Below are positions 61,164-64,000 of a stretch of DNA of 64,000 nt, piece after piece. Made by a program: the position numbers and the translations under genes. The DNA is from Pseudomonadota bacterium (GTDB lineage: Bacteria; Myxococcota_A; Polyangia; Polyangiales; Polyangiaceae), in the NCBI GenBank assembly GCA_023431345.1, contig JAEYWK010000186.1:1-64000 (forward strand). Reading direction: 5' to 3'. Each line of letters opens with the position of its first letter. Positions within the stretch are counted from its first letter, which is position 1. The notes beneath the pieces are model-generated. The model was not told where the DNA came from. It did not search any database and worked only from the letters and a program-made list of their open reading frames with translations.

Positions 61164-62459
61164 TCAGAAGCCGGGTGACGTGCTGCCTTCGGTGCTCGCG
61201 TCGCTGCGCTGGCCTTCGGCCTCGAGACCTGAGCCGTAAGACGGGCTGGGCGCGGAGGGCGGGACGTCGTCTTCCAGCTTCACGTCGTAGGGGTTCGGCT
61301 CTTCGGAGGGTGAGCGCACGGCCGGCGCGGCGTCGTCAGTGGCGGGGCGCGGCGGTGGCGGCGCGACGCGCGCGACCTTGCGTCGCGCCTTCGGCTTCGG
61401 CGCGGGCGCTGCAGCAGGCGGGGACGCGCTCGGCGCAGGCTCCGTCACGAGCGCCGGCTCGGGCGCGCTGGCGACCGGGCTCGCGCTGGCGGCCGGGCTG
61501 ATGACGCGCGCAGCAGCGGCCAGGGTAGCGGCGGCGACGGCGACGGGGGGGGAGGCCGCGATCGGAGCTTCCGGCGCACGACGCGCGAGCGCGAAGGTGA
61601 GCAGTGAGGCGGCCGCGGCGGAGCCGATCGACGAAACGACGATCCATTTCTTCGACGAGCGCTGCACGTCGCGAAAGTGGCTGGCGGCAACGACGCTGAG
61701 ATCCGCCGAGCGCGGCGCGGGGCGGGGGTTCGCGTCGGTCGTGGTGGGCGCGAGCGTCTGCGGCGCGTTCGCGCTGTACGGCGAGGCCGTGCGCTGCGCT
61801 TCGACGGGCGCCAAATCGAAGCTGATGGTGGCGGCCGGGCGAGCGTAAACCGCGAGCACCTCCGCGTCGTCACCCTCGCCGGGCGGGATCGCCGGGCGCG
61901 TCGCCGGGAGGGGGTTCGACGGGCGGCTGCTCGGCGTGGGCAGGCCGAACGGCAGCGTGCTGCGTCGGCTCGGCAGCGCATGGGGGGCTGGCGTCGAGCT
62001 GCGCGGAGGTGGGGTCGTCTTGGCCGCGGGCCGGCTCGGCTCGACGGCGGGGATGCTCATCAAAGGGGCCCTCGGCACCACCGACGGCGGCGGCCCGAGC
62101 GGAGTCGTGGTCGCGGGCGCGCTCGTCACCGCTGGCGCCGGGCTAGCCTCGCTCGCGGCCGAAGCGCTCGGGGCCATACGCGCCGCGAGGCGGAGCTGCG
62201 GCACGCGATCGACGGATGCCCACTCCTTCATCCCCGCTCGCCACACCAGCGAACGCAGCGTGAGCTTGTGCTGGCGCAGGGCGTCGACGACCTCGACCGT
62301 GCTCATCGGCACCACCACCGAATCGCTGGTGTTGACGAGCCACTCGCCGGGCGTCGTCGAGATCGACACCGTCACGGCATCGTCCGCGTCGCCCGACTGC
62401 TCTCGATAGTCGGGCAGCGCGTCCCAGCCGCGGTCTACGACGCGGGAATCGTCATCCAT
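61164..62459 (-). CDS. GYF-domain membrane protein with long Pro/Ala/Ser linkers
   Basis: 431 residues from the ATG at 62459. Residues ~30-95 form a GYF_2/DUF4339-type domain (TPGEWLVNTSDSVVVPMSTVEVVDALRQHKLTLRSLVWRAGMKEWASV). The middle is disordered and Pro/Ala-rich, with a membrane helix about residue 280-300 (KWIVVSSIGSAAAASLLTFAL). The extracytoplasmic tail is Ala/Pro-rich with a basic patch (KPKARRKVARV). Proteins of this build are common in myxobacteria; the ligand of the GYF domain and the role are unknown. Confidence 0.78.
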   Translation of the reverse strand: MDDDSRVVDRGWDALPDYREQSGDADDAVTVSISTTPGEWLVNTSDSVVVPMSTVEVVDALRQHKLTLRSLVWRAGMKEWASVDRVPQLRLAARMAPSASAASEASPAPAVTSAPATTTPLGPPPSVVPRAPLMSIPAVEPSRPAAKTTPPPRSSTPAPHALPSRRSTLPFGLPTPSSRPSNPLPATRPAIPPGEGDDAEVLAVYARPAATISFDLAPVEAQRTASPYSANAPQTLAPTTTDANPRPAPRSADLSVVAASHFRDVQRSSKKWIVVSSIGSAAAASLLTFALARRAPEAPIAASPPVAVAAATLAAAARVISPAASASPVASAPEPALVTEPAPSASPPAAAPAPKPKARRKVARVAPPPPRPATDDAAPAVRSPSEEPNPYDVKLEDDVPPSAPSPSYGSGLEAEGQRSDASTEGSTSPGF

Positions 62460-62623
62460 CGCTGCGAGCCTGCATTGTAGCTGCATTCAGGAGGCACGGC
62501 AGCCCTCCGCCGTTGCGGGCTCGTGGCGCCGCGTCCATACCGGCGCGATTTTTTGAGTGAACGCGGACCGGCGAACGGCCCGCCGTGAACGCGCGTGTAG
62601 CGCTCTCCGGCATGTTAGCGCGC

Positions 62624-64000
62624 TCACTCCTCGACGGGTTCGTCGTCGTCGAGGTTGCTCAGCATCAGGTCGGGCGGATCAATCTTTCCGTAGTTGGCGT
62701 CAGCGGTGACAGGCTTGCCGAGCTTGATCGAATAGGGCTGATCGCCGTCGTCGATCGCATCGTCCTCCCCCGTTACGACGACTTGTTGCGGTGTCGACCA
62801 ATTGCTGGTCGTAAACTCGAGGTTTTCGGGCACCGCCGTTCCCTCCGATGGATCGTCGCTGCTGACGGGGATCGACACCAAGCCCTTGGGCATCGACGTC
62901 AGCACGACCGTGAACGTCGCGACCCCGCCGGCCTCGGTCGTCGGCCCGCTGATCATCGACACCTGGATCCCCGCCATGTCGTCGTCGATGTTGAGCAGGT
63001 CGACGTCTTCCGGGTTCTTGCCCTGGTAGTTAAGGTCCTGGCTCATGACGACGCCGGTCACGATCTTGTACGCCTGATCGCCATCCTGCTCTTTGTCGTT
63101 CTCGCCGTGGACCTCGATGGTCTGCTCGACGTTCCAGTTTGCGGGCGTGAACGTCACCGAGTCCACGGTGATCGTGCCCTCCGTTTCGTCATTGCTGGAG
63201 AGCGGGATGGTGACGTCGGCCGTCGGCTTGGAGCGCAAGACGATCGTGAACGTCGCCGTCTCACCCGTCTCCGTGGTCGGCCCCGACGCCGGCGAAATGT
63301 CGATGCCGGCCATGTCGTCGTCGACGTTCGACATCGCGACGTCGGGCGGATCTGTCTGCGCGTAGTCGGCGTCGGTCGTGGTCGGCTCCCCGAGCACGAT
63401 CGTGTAGTCCTGGTCGCCGTCTTGCACCGTATCGTCCACCCCCTTCACGGTGATGGTCTGCGCGGCGTTCCAGTTCGTCGGCGTAAACACTAGCGACGTC
63501 GGGCTGACCGTGCCCTCCGAGGTATCGTTGCTGCTCACGGGCACCGTGACGTCACTCTTCGGCTTCGAAGTGAGCGCGACCGTGAACGAGAAGCTCGCCG
63601 CGCTGGCCTTCTCACCCGTCGTCCCGCGGCGGGGCGTGACGGTGAAGCCGGCGCTGTCGTCGTCCACGTTCTTGAGGGCCACGTCTGCCGCGTCCCTCTT
63701 CGAATAGTTCGCGTCGGTGCTGCTGGCCTCCCCGAGCAGGATCATGTAGGGCTGATCGCCGTCGACCTCGTCGTCGTTCACCCCCGTGACGGTCACCGTC
63801 TTGGCCGAGTTGTAGTCAGTGGTCGTGAACGTCACGGACGCCACGTTTGGCGTCCCTTCACCCGGGTCACTGCTCGAGATGGGGATGGCGACGCTCGCCG
63901 TCGGCTGCGAGGTGAGCACGATCGTGAACGTCGTGCTCTTGCCGTCTTCCTTGGTGTCGCCGGCGGGCATCGACACCAAGATGCCGGCGCTGTCGTCGTC
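62624..64000 (-). CDS. Calx-beta repeat surface protein (5' part outside window)
   Basis: The frame is open to the window edge, so only the C-terminal part (over 455 residues) is seen. It contains four tandem Calx-beta-like repeats of 112-114 residues, each with TFTIVLxSxP, VTIPxSSxDxxEGT, VTFTxxNWN, TVxGxxDxxxDGDQxY and NxDDDxAGI. Acidic DGDQ and DDD motifs probably bind calcium. The protein ends SNLDDDEPVEE, with no sorting motif visible. Such repeats are typical of large adhesins or matrix proteins. The true start and N-terminal domains lie beyond base 64000. Confidence 0.88.
   Translation of the reverse strand, partial: DDDSAGILVSMPAGDTKEDGKSTTFTIVLTSQPTASVAIPISSSDPGEGTPNVASVTFTTTDYNSAKTVTVTGVNDDEVDGDQPYMILLGEASSTDANYSKRDAADVALKNVDDDSAGFTVTPRRGTTGEKASAASFSFTVALTSKPKSDVTVPVSSNDTSEGTVSPTSLVFTPTNWNAAQTITVKGVDDTVQDGDQDYTIVLGEPTTTDADYAQTDPPDVAMSNVDDDMAGIDISPASGPTTETGETATFTIVLRSKPTADVTIPLSSNDETEGTITVDSVTFTPANWNVEQTIEVHGENDKEQDGDQAYKIVTGVVMSQDLNYQGKNPEDVDLLNIDDDMAGIQVSMISGPTTEAGGVATFTVVLTSMPKGLVSIPVSSDDPSEGTAVPENLEFTTSNWSTPQQVVVTGEDDAIDDGDQPYSIKLGKPVTADANYGKIDPPDLMLSNLDDDEPVEE

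Overview
The window is very GC-rich, densely coded DNA, almost certainly from a myxobacterium (Myxococcota, probably order Polyangiales). The evidence is the protein content: an MXAN_5187-type protein, a myxococcal-style TonB-dependent receptor, FHA, PEGA, GYF and Ser/Thr-kinase proteins, many lipoproteins with Pro/Ala-rich linkers, Cys-tailed ECF sigma factors and a Calx-beta repeat protein. Frequent GTG and TTG starts and 4-base start/stop overlaps fit this. I see no rRNA, tRNA, CRISPR array, insertion sequence or prophage; the window reads as ordinary chromosome.

Layout. 1-4.8 kb: a lipoprotein/MXAN_5187-type pair on the minus strand, an MmcQ/YjbR protein, a beta-hydroxyacid dehydrogenase, an EntS-like MFS exporter and an orphan PemK/MazF-like protein. 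5.0-11.6 kb: a compact six-gene Ton operon (receptor, lipoprotein, ExbB, ExbD, TonB, secreted repeat protein), followed by an ECF sigma factor with a probable anti-sigma partner. 13.1-14.5 kb: a Cys-tailed ECF sigma factor behind a PEGA protein. 14.7-18.5 kb: a sugar-type MFS transporter and a GH31 alpha-glucosidase, separated by a terminator-like hairpin. 18.9-26.2 kb (minus strand): a CsbD stress protein, then a tightly packed six-gene operon whose transcription order is a DUF218-HEAT-cyclophilin fusion, CoaX, a BtuF-like binding protein, an ABC ATPase, a BtuC-like permease and a metallophosphoesterase. 26.3-34.8 kb: an S41 protease and PcnB on the plus strand; an FHA protein, a signal peptidase-like protein, an S1 protease, ProB and a dihaem cytochrome c on the minus strand. 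35-42.5 kb (plus strand): tandem DUF4139 proteins, a DUF5947 protein, a DUF481 outer-membrane protein, MscL and a MotA/MotB stator. 42.5-47.3 kb (minus strand): a GAF histidine kinase, SppA fused to a predicted outer-membrane beta-barrel, and an ABC-ATPase-like protein without a P-loop. 47.3-62.5 kb: a CHASE Ser/Thr kinase, a UDPGP-family enzyme, a histone-H1-like-tailed protein, a transglutaminase-like protein overlapping pabB, an MCP, an NtrY-like kinase, a large beta-rich lipoprotein, a VOC protein and a GYF/TM protein. 62.6-64 kb: the C-terminal part of a Calx-beta repeat protein that runs off the window.

Envelope biology dominates. The strongest candidates for something not yet described are (i) the self-contained Ton operon ending in a predicted beta-solenoid surface protein, (ii) the operon joining a DUF218-HEAT-cyclophilin fusion to CoaX and a corrinoid/haem-type importer, and (iii) the kinase / barrel-SppA / pseudo-ATPase operon. 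All functions are read from sequence motifs and remembered family patterns; no database search was run.
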